From positions 23,901,349 through 23,965,348 of the forward strand of contig OX336339.1 of the NCBI GenBank assembly GCA_946902875.1: 64,000 bases of DNA, read 5' to 3'. Both the position numbers and the translations under genes were made by a program. The notes beneath the pieces are model-generated. The model saw only the letters and a program-made list of their open reading frames with translations. It had not been told where the DNA came from and searched no databases. This stretch comes from Nematopogon swammerdamellus (taxonomy: Eukaryota > Arthropoda > Insecta > Lepidoptera > Adelidae). Shown piece after piece: positions 9,845 through 20,634 of the stretch (positions are counted from its first letter, which is position 1; each line of letters begins with the position of its first letter).

Positions 9845-9964
9845 TATATGAATCTCCTAATAACTCGAATGAAGCTAAGAAAGTCGGGAATGAGCGGCGA
9901 CTCGAGCGACGGCCAATTGTACGCTCAGAGGCGTTGCGTTTCGGTCGCCGCCGTCCCGCTACGT

Positions 9965-10095
9965 CACATAACACCTTGGTGAACTAGGTGCCATATCAGT
10001 GCCGTCTCTTCGGTCGCGCCGGCTACACTGTAAGTACTAGACGGAAAACACGAACTATTTACATAGCCGTTTAAACCGACCTTTCATTCAGTGGT
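9965..10095 (-). mobile_element. SINE family 1 fragment
   Basis: Internal body only: acaccttggtgaactaggtg to cgtttaaaccgacctttcat, with an extra taagtact after the tacactg block. Both ends are missing. Confidence 0.7.
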
Positions 10096-10320
10096 GTCAA
10101 ATCGGCCATCAGACGGGCGGTACGTGCGTGTTGAGTCTCTCCTTGTACGTAGTCAGTCGCGCGGGCCGTTGGGATTTATGTCGCCTGCTAACTCACAAAG
10201 CTTGTACGCCGTGCGTCCTGCGTTAGCTTGGGGAGGTCAGTGTTCAAAGCGTTTCATTAGAGACAAGATAGTAACTACACTGTTTGGTTGAAGTTGAAGT
10301 CGAAAATTTACATTTTTAGT

Positions 10321-10560
10321 CTAGTCCTAGCTATTGCCCGCGACTTCACTCGCGTGAAATTCGTATTTAAAAAGAAGAAAGTAAGTAAGAAAGAAGGCCG
10401 AGCTGCGTTCCTGCGTCACCTTTATTTCGGCGCGCGGAACAATTCTGTTTGTATGAGAGCCACGTCTTAGAGAAACCAGAACTGATTTTTATTTATATAT
10501 ATCCTGTGTCACGTATAGTTAAATGTGCTTGTACTAAGTTTTATCGAATTCGTATGAACG
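10321..10560 (-). mobile_element. H1 Helitron-like copy with one minisatellite unit, truncated
   Basis: CTAG at 10327-10330, then attgcccgcgacttcactcg and a single aaggccgagctgcgttcctg unit like those in the 6130-7085 array. It ends abruptly at about 10560 where another element begins. Confidence 0.6.
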
Positions 10561-10564
10561 GAAC

Positions 10565-10730
10565 TATTTGCCCGGGGCTTCGCTTCACGTGACTTTGTTC
10601 ACAGCTCGGGCCGCCGATGACGTAGCGTTATGATTTTTACCCTAAAACCATCTTGAGAAGTGACAGAATGTAACAGTGCAAACCGTATGTAAATCGATAA
10701 AGTGGTTCTCGAGTTATTAGGAGATTCATA
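10565..10730 (-). mobile_element. H1-related element b
   Basis: Shares atttgcccggggcttcgctt, gtgacagaatgtaacagtg, cgtatgtaaatcgataaagtg and tctcgagttat with 62605-62740. A different body from the main H1 copies but the same style of 3' end. Confidence 0.5.
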
Positions 10731-10734
10731 TAAT

Positions 10735-11540
10735 ATTGACGTACGCCGGTCGCCGGTCGCCCGGTCGTTGCCCGCAGAAACTTCTCTTCTTCAATAGGGG
10801 AGGCCGTCCGTCATACATAGCTCGTCTGTTTGGCCATGTTTGGCGTATCGCTCATCTTCTGACGGATACCGCCCGGGCAAGTTAGGCGGAACAGTTAAAT
10901 GGGTTTCAGCAAATTAATGCGGACGTGTAAAAGTTGGCCGAGCCCTCTGCCCCGGAACAAAGTTAGGGCAAGGAACGCACGCACCGCTAACAACACTACT
11001 GCGCCGATGGAGTACGCGGAACAAAGAGTTGTTGAGTTAATCTGGAAATGACGTTATAAGTTTTTGCAACGAATTTCCTTATCACACGTTACACTCCATA
11101 CACTTTGGCGAATGAGAGCTAGGCCGAAAAAAGTCTAAGATTTCGACCGTCACGACACTTTTGCTGTAGTTTGTGTGTTTGTGTGTTTACAAGCGTTTAT
11201 ATTACTGCAGTATAGACTTCAATAATTTTTTTCATTTAATTACTGTGAAATGGTGTTAATTTATTTCATTGTACCTGTCATTTAATATGTATATTGCGAA
11301 AGGAACTTTTCCAAGCGGGTGTCCCACGACACTACGATTTTTAACATTTATTAATAGTAGCCGAGGTAGTAGCTTTGGTTTTATTTTTATACTTAGAATA
11401 TTCATTGTCAATACTTTAAATTTTGGAAAGTTGATCGATCTTGAAATGTGGTAGTAAAGTGGTGTCGCGTCAACAGCTTCTCTGTCTAAGTACCTAAGAT
11501 AAATAAATACAGCAGCAGTGGATGCATACACGCTGGCTTT
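10735..11540. other. No gene recognised
   Basis: About 0.8 kb without a convincing frame or shared repeat; a (GT)n-like patch near 11168-11188. A 110-codon minus-strand stretch at 11256-11588 shows no known motif and runs into the TIR element, so I do not call it. Confidence 0.35.
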
Positions 11541-12163
11541 CAGGGTTGCCAGATGGTTCAGTTGAAAAAACCGGACATTGTTCATCAAAGGGCCTTTGAT
11601 TTTTCAGGTACAAAATTAAAGTTGATTTTATGCACCAAATGTTTCATGAGCTATTCTTTCAAAAATAGATGGGAGATAGAGTAATAAATAAAAGGGTTGA
11701 ATTGATCGAACTTACTGAAAAATTGGATACCGGGTGGCTAAGCTCAAGTGGCAGTGGGCTGGACACGTCAGCCGAAGAGACGACGACCGTTGGAGTAACC
11801 GTCTCCTACACTGGCGGCCGTGGACAGGAAAACGGAGTGTGGGAAGACCACCCGCCAGGTGGGACGACGACATCAAGAACATCGGCGGAAAGCAGTGGCT
11901 CTGTACCGCTGAAGGCCGGGAGGACTGGAGGAAAATTGGAGAGGCGTATGTCCAGCAGTGGAAGCTTACACGCTGACTGACTGATTAAAAAATCGAAGAA
12001 CACAGTAATATTAGTATTAAAATGTTCTGGAAAAGTAAATATTTGCGTTATATGACGAAAAAATCTGGACGCTTTGGTGTCCGGTTTTTCATTATTTTGG
12101 ATACCGGACACAAGCCTCAAAAACCGGACTGTTCGGTCCACAACCGGACATCTGGCAACCCTG
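11541..12163. mobile_element. TIR element, CAGGGTTGCCAGATG ends
   Basis: The left end cagggttgccagatg and right end catctggcaaccctg are exact inverted repeats (15 bp). Several ccggac-rich motifs lie inside each end (ccggacattg left; accggacaca and ccggacat right). The ends resemble those of 26868-27323. I see no clear flanking duplication. The interior contains the RTE fragment at 11715-11985. Non-autonomous. Confidence 0.6.
11715..11985 (+). pseudogene. RTE-clade ORF2 C-terminus, best-preserved copy
   Basis: An open frame of about 80 codons reads AKLKWQWAGHVSRRDDDRWS, then TGKRSVGRPPARWDDDIKNI and REDWRKIGEAYVQQWKLTR before a stop. This is the diagnostic RTE C-terminal pattern (KW.WAGH..R..D.RW, SVGRPP.RW.DD, W...GEAYVQQW). 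The tail after the stop is tgactgactgatt. It has no upstream RT and lies inside the TIR element at 11541-12163, by insertion or capture. Confidence 0.8.
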
Positions 12164-12212
12164 TGTCTGACTCATACAACACAGTTTTTTCTAACGAGTT
12201 TTATAGTCCAGT

Positions 12213-13301
12213 GTTACTTTACAAACGGTCCGGTAGTTCTAAATTTTTGATATGTTGTCTAGCATGGTTAGAAGTATTTAAAACATAAAATGCACAATTC
12301 CCCCCCCCCCCCCCCCCTCAGCGCCCGCCGCCATATTGAAAAAACCCAAAAAAATCGGCACTTTCTTCAGATTTTTGCTTATATCTTCATTTCCGTGCAT
12401 TTTAGCTATAAAAGAGGTTACTCATTGGTGTAGATAATAAAATTTCCTATAACTAACATTTTAAATTCTGTTTCTAAGACTGATACTTACGGAGATATTA
12501 ACTTAAAAAAAAACTTATTTTCCGGAAATTTGGCAAACTTCTAACTTTAGAACGCTGTAATTAAGTTATCGCCTATTCTAGGAAAAAAGTGTCATAATAA
12601 AATTTGTAGGGAATTTAATTACCTACAAATTTTATTCAGATACTTTTTTGCCTAGAATAGGCCATAACTTAATTAAAGCGTTCTAAAGTTAGAAGTTTGC
12701 CAAATTTCCGGAAAATTTGTTTTTTTTAAAGTTTATATCTCCGTAAGTATCAGTCCTAGAAACAAAATTTAAAATGGTAGTTATAGGAAATTTAATTATC
12801 TACAACAATGAGCAGGCTCTTTTATAGATAAACATTTTTTTTTTCAATATGGCGGAGGGCGGGGGGGGGGGGGGGGGCGGGGGAATTGTGCATTTTTTTT
12901 TTTATGGAAACTGACACGGTTGGCTACATCACCTACAACATCCGTAATGTCAACCCATAACACCGGGTGAACTTGGCGCCACGTCAGTGCTTCCCTTCGG
13001 TCGTGCCGGCTACACTGAACTAGACGGAAAACACAAACAATTTACATAGCCGTTTCGACCGACCTTTCATTCAGTGCGGTGGTACCAACCCGGGCGGGCT
13101 AAACCCTACCACCTAGTAATATAAGAAGGGAGTTATATCCCTTAGTCGCCTTTTACGACATACACGGGGAGAGATGCAGTGGGGCTATTCTTTTAAAGTA
13201 CCGGCCCCACACGGTACAAAGCATTTTATATTTTAAATACTTCTAACCATCCTAGTCAACATATAAAAAAATTAGAACTACCGCACCGTTTGTAAGGTAA
13301 C
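12213..13301. mobile_element. Long foldback element with a SINE in its right arm
   Basis: The left arm starts gttactttacaaacgg at 12213 and the right arm ends ccgtttgtaaggtaac at 13301. Arms of roughly 380 bp meet at about 12600 (cctacaaattttat region). Internal symmetry includes poly-C (12301-12317) against poly-G (12859-12890). Subtracting the SINE at 12897-13216, the arms align along their whole length with scattered substitutions. No coding frame. Confidence 0.8.
12897..13216 (-). mobile_element. SINE family 1, M-headed, inserted in the foldback
   Basis: From ttttatggaaactgacacgg through the full body to cccttagtcgccttttacga and ccccacacggtac. Same structure as 9523-9844, and clearly younger than the foldback because it interrupts the right arm. 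Confidence 0.85.
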
Positions 13302-14570
13302 CCCCCTCTTTTGGTCTCCATTTACTGGGATATTATAAGTTAAAAAAAAATACTGCGCACTGAAGAGCCTACATATAGGTATTTTTTCAAGATGCACGTT
13401 GCACGTGTGCCTAAAGATGCCTAAAGAAGTTTTCAAGTAATCTGTTTACGGAAAACGCGCTCATTCTGAAGGATGCTCCTTAGAAGAGCACAAACTTGTT
13501 CACGATCCCACCGAACAACTTTCATCGCCGAAGCTTTAACTATAGGCGTGCACTGCAATTTCGTGCCAGACTTTGACCAGCGTTTAGGGTATAAGTGGGA
13601 ATACTTGCCCCATGTGTTTTAAACATTTAAAGTTGATTCTGAAAGCGGTGACACACCTGAAGTACTTAGAGCCGATTACGCTAACACAGACTTAAATATC
13701 TCGTAAAGTTACGTTATGGTTAAGATAACAAAAGCTTAAATCCGTAACTCGTTAAATGATGCATCGAAGACACAAGAGTGCGTGATCAGTGCGGAGAGAG
13801 CGCCGTTCCTTCCTTTCAAAGCACGTTGCCTCAATTAAGCGACAACCTCAGGGTCTTCGTTGTCGGACGCCATTTTTGTAGTCACTGCCCACCGCCCACC
13901 TGTCTATGTGTAACTTGTACGTACGTTTGTGGATCCAACTTTTCAGTTGGTTGTGTGGTAGTGATACTATAAGTTCGGGTCCTTCAGGTACGCTGCTGGA
14001 TCCCCTCTTAACGGTTGGTGCCTGTTGTAAGGCCGAACATCGTATAATGACCCAACTAACATTATGGTGTTAAAACAGGCGCTATAAGAGCTGTTTAATA
14101 GACGCCCAACCCAATGTTATACAGGTTAAGGTTCTTTAGTGACTTTACAATAGCGTTAATAAGTGATATAAGGGTGGGACAAGAGCTCTACAGTAGTGAC
14201 GCGTTATATTAATCCAATATACCACTTTAAGATTTAAAACAACCCGCCGCTGTTAGCACCAATTTGTTTGTTGGGGACGGGCGACTGACGTGGACGGAGA
14301 TCAAGTGTGCGGCGATACGCTTACGATTCACCGCGGTACTTCTATAGTGAATGTGGGCACACATAGCCGTTCGTGCTGCATGTCAATAAATCACTCTGTT
14401 GTACAGCATGATATAGTTAGTGCCATATCGCTTGCCGTGTTTAACATAATTAGAAATGCAACCGAGCGCAAGCGGGCTCTGAGAGGCTTACGTACCAGAT
14501 ACCGAGGGTTGCCACCTCCCCGGGTGTGACCCGGACAGTCCTGTTGGACACTAAAGAAATTATAAATACA
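13302..14570. other. Unexplained 1.25 kb, no repeat match in window
   Basis: Balanced composition and fairly GC-rich for the window. Short frames at 13778-13972 and 14290-14529 show no recognisable motif. Segment 14010-14230 has several ccaac and taagg motifs but no obvious structure. It could be an old LTR-element remnant or unique intergenic sequence. Confidence 0.3.
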
Positions 14571-14892
14571 CTAGCTTTTTCCCGCGGCTTCGCTCGCGTG
14601 AAATTCGTATTTAAAAAGAAGAAAGCGCTGAACAATTCGGTTTGTATGACAGCCACATCTTAGCGTAACCGGAAGTGAATTTTAGTTTGCCTATCCTGTG
14701 TCTCGTTTACGTAAATGTGCTTATACGAAGTTTCATAGAATTCAGATGATCGGTTTAAGAGTTATGGTGGAACATACATACATACATACAGAAAAGATTT
14801 CTAAAAATCGTAATTTAAGTATCATACACAGAGTCAACAAACGCAGTATCTCATAAAATAAAGTAACTTACTCCATGATCATCCCTTACAGA
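14571..14892 (-). mobile_element. H1 Helitron-like element, full length (322 bp)
   Basis: Minus strand: A|TCTGTAAGGGAT at 14892 and CTAG|T at 14571, the A/T insertion preference expected of Helitrons. Body landmarks are gcagtatctcataaaataaa, catacatacatacagaaaag and tgtgtctcgtttacg. No coding capacity. Best reference copy in the window. Confidence 0.7.
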
Positions 14893-14984
14893 TTTATTAT
14901 TAGTACTGATTACACGTCACATAATTGGTAAGGGCGAGTTTTTTATTTTGACTCTATCGTAAAACTGTTAATACATACATATGT

Positions 14985-15110
14985 CAAACTTGGTGTGATT
15001 ATAGAGCAAACTCTAAAGTAAAATAACAAATAATTATTTAATTATTGTGTGGAGGTGCGGAACCCTCGGTGCACAAGTTCGGCTCGCACTTGGCCAGTCT
15101 TTTAGTTATT
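14985..15110 (-). repeat. Short family-B/C-related repeat end
   Basis: Contains tatagagcaaactctaaagt (as at 48065) and ggtgcggaaccctcggtgca followed by cggctcgcacttggcc, the terminal block of family B and C repeats. Confidence 0.55.
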
Positions 15111-15203
15111 TTATTTTGCGTATACTGTCATAGTGCCATAGCGATTCATGGTCTAACAATGGCACTTCACATGGCGGTTGATATACGAATATTTGGCAAA
15201 CTT

Positions 15204-15314
15204 TATTTTTTTATGGAAACTGACACGGTTGGCTGCTTCACCTACAATATCCGTGATGTCAGCCCATAACACCGGGTGAACTAGGCGACATGTCAGTGCT
15301 TCCCTTCATTTCAT
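15204..15314 (-). mobile_element. SINE family 1, 5'-truncated tail fragment
   Basis: Only the last 110 bp: ttttatggaaactgacacgg to atgtcagtgcttcccttcat. The rest of the body is missing. Confidence 0.8.
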
Positions 15315-16124
15315 GTTATACCTAGTTTCATCTCTTCATCTCTTTATAATGGCGGGAGTTAGTTGTAACTAAAATGTCTGCCTTATTTGATCAATGCTAC
15401 CCGGCCATGTGAGGTGCCGGCATACGCTTTTTAATCAACTTATAATTGTTTTTATTTTATTTTCTACGCAAATGTCCGGCAATAGGCCAACTAAAAACTG
15501 GTAATCCTAGTTCATAGTACATACCGTCTCATAGCTCGTGGTGCGCGCTGCTAGTAATTTACCTACGGATTAGATAATACCATAAAATGCCTTATGGATA
15601 CAATGTTTACCCGACTACGGCGAGGCCAAAAGGAGGGTTATGATGCCGCCTAACTCTCATTATGTTCTTCTTAGATGATCGCCGGTTACGGATATTACGC
15701 ATATGAATGACCCTTTCTGAGCACATTCTCGCATAAGTACTGCGGTTTATAAAATAAAACTCGGTAAAATAAAGGAAACGCGGGCAAAGTTTTCCGAAAG
15801 TAACCGAGCGGAGCCGAGAACAGTAGAGCAGAGAAGAGCAGAGCAGAGCATATCAGTAGAGTAGAGTAGAGTAAACTAGAAACCAAGAACATTTAAATAG
15901 GTAAGGACGTCGGACCTTCCCCGCGCCAGCGTAACACGATGTTTGTATAAACGTACAAATTCCATTCGTTACCAACTAATAAGAGCGCGATACCGCCCGA
16001 TACCACCCAATCAAAGCGCGCGCCGTCCCCTCCGCTACCCACGGAGCTTGGCGACGCTGTTTCTCATATAAACATTGGACGTCTGCCGTCCAAACTCTCT
16101 AAATGTTCTTGCTAGAAACATATT
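15315..16124. other. No gene recognised; GAGCA-type short tandem repeats
   Basis: Contains a degenerate agagcagagaag/gtagagtagagta run at about 15820-15880. Otherwise no supported feature. Confidence 0.35.
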
Positions 16125-16515
16125 ATATATAAGCGAGTCGAACTCGCGCACCGAGGGTTCCGTATCGCCATGTCATGGTTAGCGCCACTCACGCCATCTA
16201 AGGCGTGTTATGAAATGCTTAATATTAGTTAAATTTCTGGATTAGTTAAAATGCTTCACACTCAATTCGGTAGATGGCGCGCGCGCATACACTTTTTGGT
16301 TTGGAACCTCCGTGAATTTTTTACTTTTTATTCTTATTTTTATTATTTGTTGATAACAACATCGGCCATAATAACACATATTCTGTGAACATTTTAATGG
16401 GCTACCTATTACGGTTCAAGAGATACAGCCCTCGGACCGACAGACGGACGGACGGACAGACAGACAGCCGGCGTAGGCTTAGTAATAGGGTCCCGGATAC
16501 GGAACCCTAAAAAGG
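16125..16515 (+). repeat. Family B repeat
   Basis: From cgagtcgaactcgcgcaccg, through agatggcgcgcgcgcataca, cacatattctgtgaac and the GACGGACA block at 16438-16465, to ggatacggaaccctaaaaag. The first ~15 bp of the usual start are missing. Confidence 0.8.
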
Positions 16516-17875
16516 GTCTACGAAAATGATGAATAAAACACAGGAACGCGCCATGGGAACTCATCCCCATAAGTAATTTCTTCTAGTCAGCTTTTATTTT
16601 TATCTATACTGTACTGTGTTGCTGTTACCTGTACTGTGTTGCTGAATAAGAATTCTCCACAATGCACTGACTTGTGTGAAACCTTTCCTCAGGCGAGAAC
16701 GCTCTAGTGCAAATTGGTCGTATATTAGCCTGGTGTAAATCAGACTTAAAGCTAGGTAAGCTGGTTTATGTAGGTACTTTCGAGACGTGAATCTAGGAGA
16801 ATTTCTTGTACTACCCTACCCTTTCATTACGTTCAGCTGCATAGTATGTTGGATATTATTCCTTAGACGCAGGTTTCTTAGGATTTGGTATTTTTAGAGG
16901 GTTCCGTAGGCAAAACGGAAACTCTTATATATTCATGCAGTCCTTCTGTCTGTTCATCTGGCAAGGCCCTTTAGGTCCTAGGTAATTGTATCAAAAGTCC
17001 TAGCATGTAGATCAAAATTTTTATAAATGTTAGAAAATACGGAATATCAGAAAGTGGTATGAAAGTGCAAATTAAAATGTTTCGGGGCACTCTCACCATA
17101 CGTTTAAGTGAAGATGAAAAAAAAGCCCCGCTCATTATCAGATGTCGTTGAAAGGACGTATTAATTTGCCGTGCAAGTCTTAATACTACAGTTTTATTGG
17201 CTACAAATAAACTACTTATACAATTTCATAATTATTGTTTGTTTCATTTTAATTTCATTCACATATCAAAACTTAGTTGAGGTAGTTGTTTCTTGACAAT
17301 CGGTCAAAGTTAGCAAAAAACATGACATTTTAGTAAAATAGTCTCATCTATTTACAAAGTCTAGAAATATATATATATATATTTTATCTATTATGTCTGA
17401 TATATTATCTGTTAAAACGTGTTTCTTCGTGGCCCTGTAAAGTATTTTTTATAATAATTTATATGAATGTTGTATGATATCAAATTCAAAAATAATAGTT
17501 TCCGTTTGAGTGCCCTTAATCGTCCCAAGACTTGATGCTGTGATGCATAATATACCTATCATATACCTATTACATACCGATTTAAAACGTTTCCGGGGTT
17601 TAGGATCAGCTAATTACGGCAAATGGCATCCTTTTGAAATAAAGGTTATTTCAAAAGGATTCAACAACATACGCGACCAGTATTATGTCCTAAGCCAGGG
17701 TTTCTAAACCTTTTTTAGAGCTTAACTCCCTCAAAATGTTTAAATTATTCTGGGCTCCGCTGATATAGTTATCTAGCAATTTCTAAGCAATAATTTTATA
17801 TATTCAAGGATGCATAAAAAAGTAATAAATTATCCCCAGTGTGAAAAGTTTCCGAAAATTGTCGAATGAAAGAAA
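16516..17875. other. AT-rich stretch without a gene; one sharp palindrome
   Basis: No frame of note. At 17628-17660 two perfect 15 bp arms (atccttttgaaataa) flank a 3 bp loop. A wobbling gggttccgta motif near 16899 hints at an old family B remnant. Confidence 0.4.
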
Positions 17876-18206
17876 CAACCAAGCCCAGTGCGAGTCGGAC
17901 TCGCGCACCGAGGTTTCCGCACCACAAAAAAAAAACACATAAAAAAACACGTTTCTTGTGTTGTGTGGGTTCCCATAACCCCCTTAATTTTTACTTCTTC
18001 TATTTTTTATTATTTCTTGTTATAACCGCCATAATAACACATATTCTGTGAAAATTTCAACAGGCTACCTATTACGGTTCAAGGGATACAGCCCTCGGAC
18101 GGACAGACAGATGGAAGGACGGACGGACGGACGGACAGACAGACAGACAGACAGACGGCGTAGGCTTAGTAATAGGCTTCCGTACAGGACACGGAAACCT
18201 AAAAAC
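17876..18206 (+). repeat. Family B repeat
   Basis: Start agtgcgagtcggactcgcgc, inner ccgccataataacacatatt, microsatellite about 18096-18160, end ggacacggaaacctaaaaac. Shorter variant lacking the tagatggcgcgcg block. Confidence 0.8.
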
Positions 18207-18556
18207 GAAAGACAAACAAACGGCGGCGCGGCGCGTCGCTTCACACTATCCGCAGATTTAAAATTTCACGGCGAGTTACGTATGTGCGAGTAATGAGAAA
18301 AAAAAAACAGTCGTCGTACAGGTTGGGAACCCCTGCCCATTGTAGCACTAGGGAGCGGTAATATTTCCGGTAAAACCCCACTTGCCGCAGTTACCAAGGA
18401 TTTACCTCTAGAATTGTCGCAAAATAACGCTGCATAAATTTAATGTTACCAGTTAAAATTCGCGTAATGGCGGTTTCCGTGAAATAATTCCGTGGAGTAA
18501 GGCGAAAATATTATTTAATCTATTGTTTCGAAATGTATTCTATTATTATAAATATT

Positions 18557-18680
18557 TTTAGGGTTCCGTATCCATACGGAAGCCTATGCCGTCTATCTGT
18601 CTGTCTGTCCGTCCTAGGGATGTATTGTTTTATTTGAAATTTTCACAGAATTTGTGTTTTTATGGTGAATGTTCCAATAA
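18557..18680 (-). repeat. Family B repeat, truncated
   Basis: Terminal half only: tttttagggttccgtatcca, short (GACA)n block, aaattttcacagaatttgtg. It faces the next copy head-on across a few bases. Confidence 0.75.
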
Positions 18681-18685
18681 ATAAT

Positions 18686-18968
18686 AAAAAAAACCGGCCA
18701 AGTGCGAGTCGGACCCGCGCACCGAGGTTTCCGTACCACACAAAAAATATATATTGAAAAAAACACGTTTCTTGTATGGGACCCCTTAATTTTTACTTTT
18801 TTATTTTTATCATTTTGTTGTTATATCCGCCATAATAACACATATTCCGTGAAATTTTCAATCTGCTACCTGTTACGGTTCCAAAGATAAAGCAGTAGGA
18901 CAGACATACAGACAGACAGACTGACGGCGTAGGCTTAGTAATAGGCTTCCGTACGGGATACGGAAAAA
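18686..18968 (+). repeat. Family B repeat
   Basis: ccggccaagtgcgagtcgga start, ttaatttttactttttta interior, short GACA block, ggatacggaaaaatt end. Adjacent to the opposite-strand fragment at 18557, giving a head-to-head pair. Confidence 0.75.
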
Positions 18969-18993
18969 TTACAAAAATAAGGGTCCCCAACCC

Positions 18994-19066
18994 CATACAA
19001 GAAACGTGATAAGAATCAATTAACACATATTATGTGTTAATTGATTCTTATCACGTCTCTTGTATG
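18994..19066. repeat. 73 bp near-perfect palindrome
   Basis: Two 36 bp arms (catacaagaaacgtgataag then aatcaattaacacata, and its reverse complement) surround a single central t, with one mismatch near the outer part. The outer arm resembles an internal family B motif (catacaagaaacgtg). Confidence 0.9.
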
Positions 19067-19261
19067 ATGATGATGAATGAATGAATATGTATCTTGTGAA
19101 TATTATTCACGCTACTAAATAATAGATGGCGCCACAAGAAGTTTGATTCGCACATAGACAAAATGCAGAATGATATTTGTTGTGTCGCCCATAATGTTGA
19201 CAATGAGTAACAGACAGCCTAATCACAAACAGACAAAATATATTATCTTAAGTTACGCTTA

Positions 19262-19388
19262 CAGTGAAGTCTCCTCCCTCCTACTATAACTCCTTCACCG
19301 TGAATGTGGAACTATGTGGAACTCGCTTCCCCTTGAAATCCGTCTATCGCAGTCAGTATTTATATTTAAAAGCGTATTATGTTTAACT
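19262..19388 (+). pseudogene. LINE ORF2 C-terminal fragment, 3' part displaced by insertions
   Basis: Reads as a decayed version of the 8150-8374 coding end: tccttcaccgtgaatgtgga, ctcgcttccccttgaaatcc, a WNSLPLEIR-like frame, ending where a SINE begins. The 3' UTR apparently resumes at 21064. Confidence 0.5.
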
Positions 19389-19481
19389 TTTTTTTTATGG
19401 AAACTGACATGGTTAGCTACATGACCTACAACATCCGTAATGTCCAGCCCATAACACCGGGTGAACTAGGTGCCATGTCAG

Positions 19482-20580
19482 CAGTGGCGGCTGGTGACTT
19501 CAGTGACCGGTAGTGCGCTAAGTAGACTACGCGGGACGGATCTCGGCGTTTCGTCGCCGCAGCGGGCGACCCGCCAAGCGAATACACTATACACGTACGG
19601 TGCGGGTGCGAGGGAGAACACCGACGAACCGCTGCGGCGGCGACACGCCAAGATCCGCCCCGCGCATTATACCTACCTACTTAAATACCAAATTTCCCAA
19701 AACATGATTAAACGCCTGCGTTTTATTATGTAAGTACCTAGTATGAATATTCTCAAGACACTCAATGAGTTGCAAAAAACAAGAAAAGAAAATCCAAACA
19801 AGTTTTTTAACTTATTTTTAGTACCTTTACGAATACACCCATAGACCACAACACTACTGCAGCTTTCAAAAAGAAAACAGTAGTAATGTCCCAAAAATAC
19901 TTAAAAAAATATATAAAAATAAAAGCATTTGAAAAGTAGGAATTGAACCCGGGATCACCTGATTGTAAAGCCTTACCTTTAACCAACGCTTAGACAAATA
20001 TCGGCACCACTTAATTCACAGGATCACGTGACAGAAAGCACAAAACCTAACCATATCACATTTTAAATATTCGCGCGCTAACGGGTATGTGACATCACAT
20101 GACAGCGCGCTGACTCGCTTCGAGGTAGACGGTTCGCTTTGAGGTAGACGGCAAAGAGTTTGTAAGACGGACTCGTGCAAAACGAATCGCTCGCGACGCG
20201 ACGTGTCGCACGCGCGGGTATTCACGATATAGCGTCCTTGTTTGGCGCTCTTGCGACGCACGCAGAACTCCTTTCGGCCCATACTGTTTCTATGAAGTAT
20301 CTTCTGTCTCACGCGCCAGCGGTATTTTGCCGATCCCCATACATTCAGTATGGGAGACCCACGTGCGATTTATATTCCGCACGGCGCGAGCGTTTACTCG
20401 CAAAAACGTGCTTTGTGATCTATAAAATAAGGTCGAATTCACATTCATATTTATTTGGAGTACGATCTTTATGGTTTTAATGTAGTATGTTGTAAGGTAT
20501 TATTTATTTTGAGTGAAGTGAAGACTTCTCGTGGTATGGTAGTGCGGCGCACGAGCGCACTTTAGGACCAGCCGCCAGTG
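19482..20580. mobile_element. hAT-like non-autonomous element (1,099 bp) with exact 8 bp TSD
   Basis: Ends are CAGTGGCGGCTGGT and ACCAGCCGCCAGTG (13 of 14 complementary). The target duplication CATGTCAG is at 19474-19481 and 20581-20588, and is single in intact SINEs. An 8 bp TSD with CAGTGGCGG-type ends fits hAT. Interior frames (for example 20016-20312 minus) show no transposase motif. A tRNA-like segment lies at 19935-20005. Confidence 0.85.
19935..20005 (-). other. tRNA-like segment (probable SINE head or tRNA pseudogene)
   Basis: The minus strand reads gcgttggttaaaggtaaggc, then a B-box-like cccgggttcaattcctac. Spacing is tRNA-like but the acceptor stem does not pair. I do not call a functional tRNA. 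Confidence 0.35.
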
Positions 20581-20634
20581 CATGTCAGTGCTTCCCTTCA
20601 TTTCACTTTCTGAAGCCTTTTACATAAAATTACT

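Larger units (their letters stand above)
19388..20605 (-). mobile_element. SINE family 1 tail fragment split by a hAT-like insertion
   Basis: The parts at 19388-19481 and 20581-20605 together restore the normal junction gccatgtcag|tgcttccctt once the inserted element and one copy of the 8 bp duplication are removed. 5'-truncated. Confidence 0.85.
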
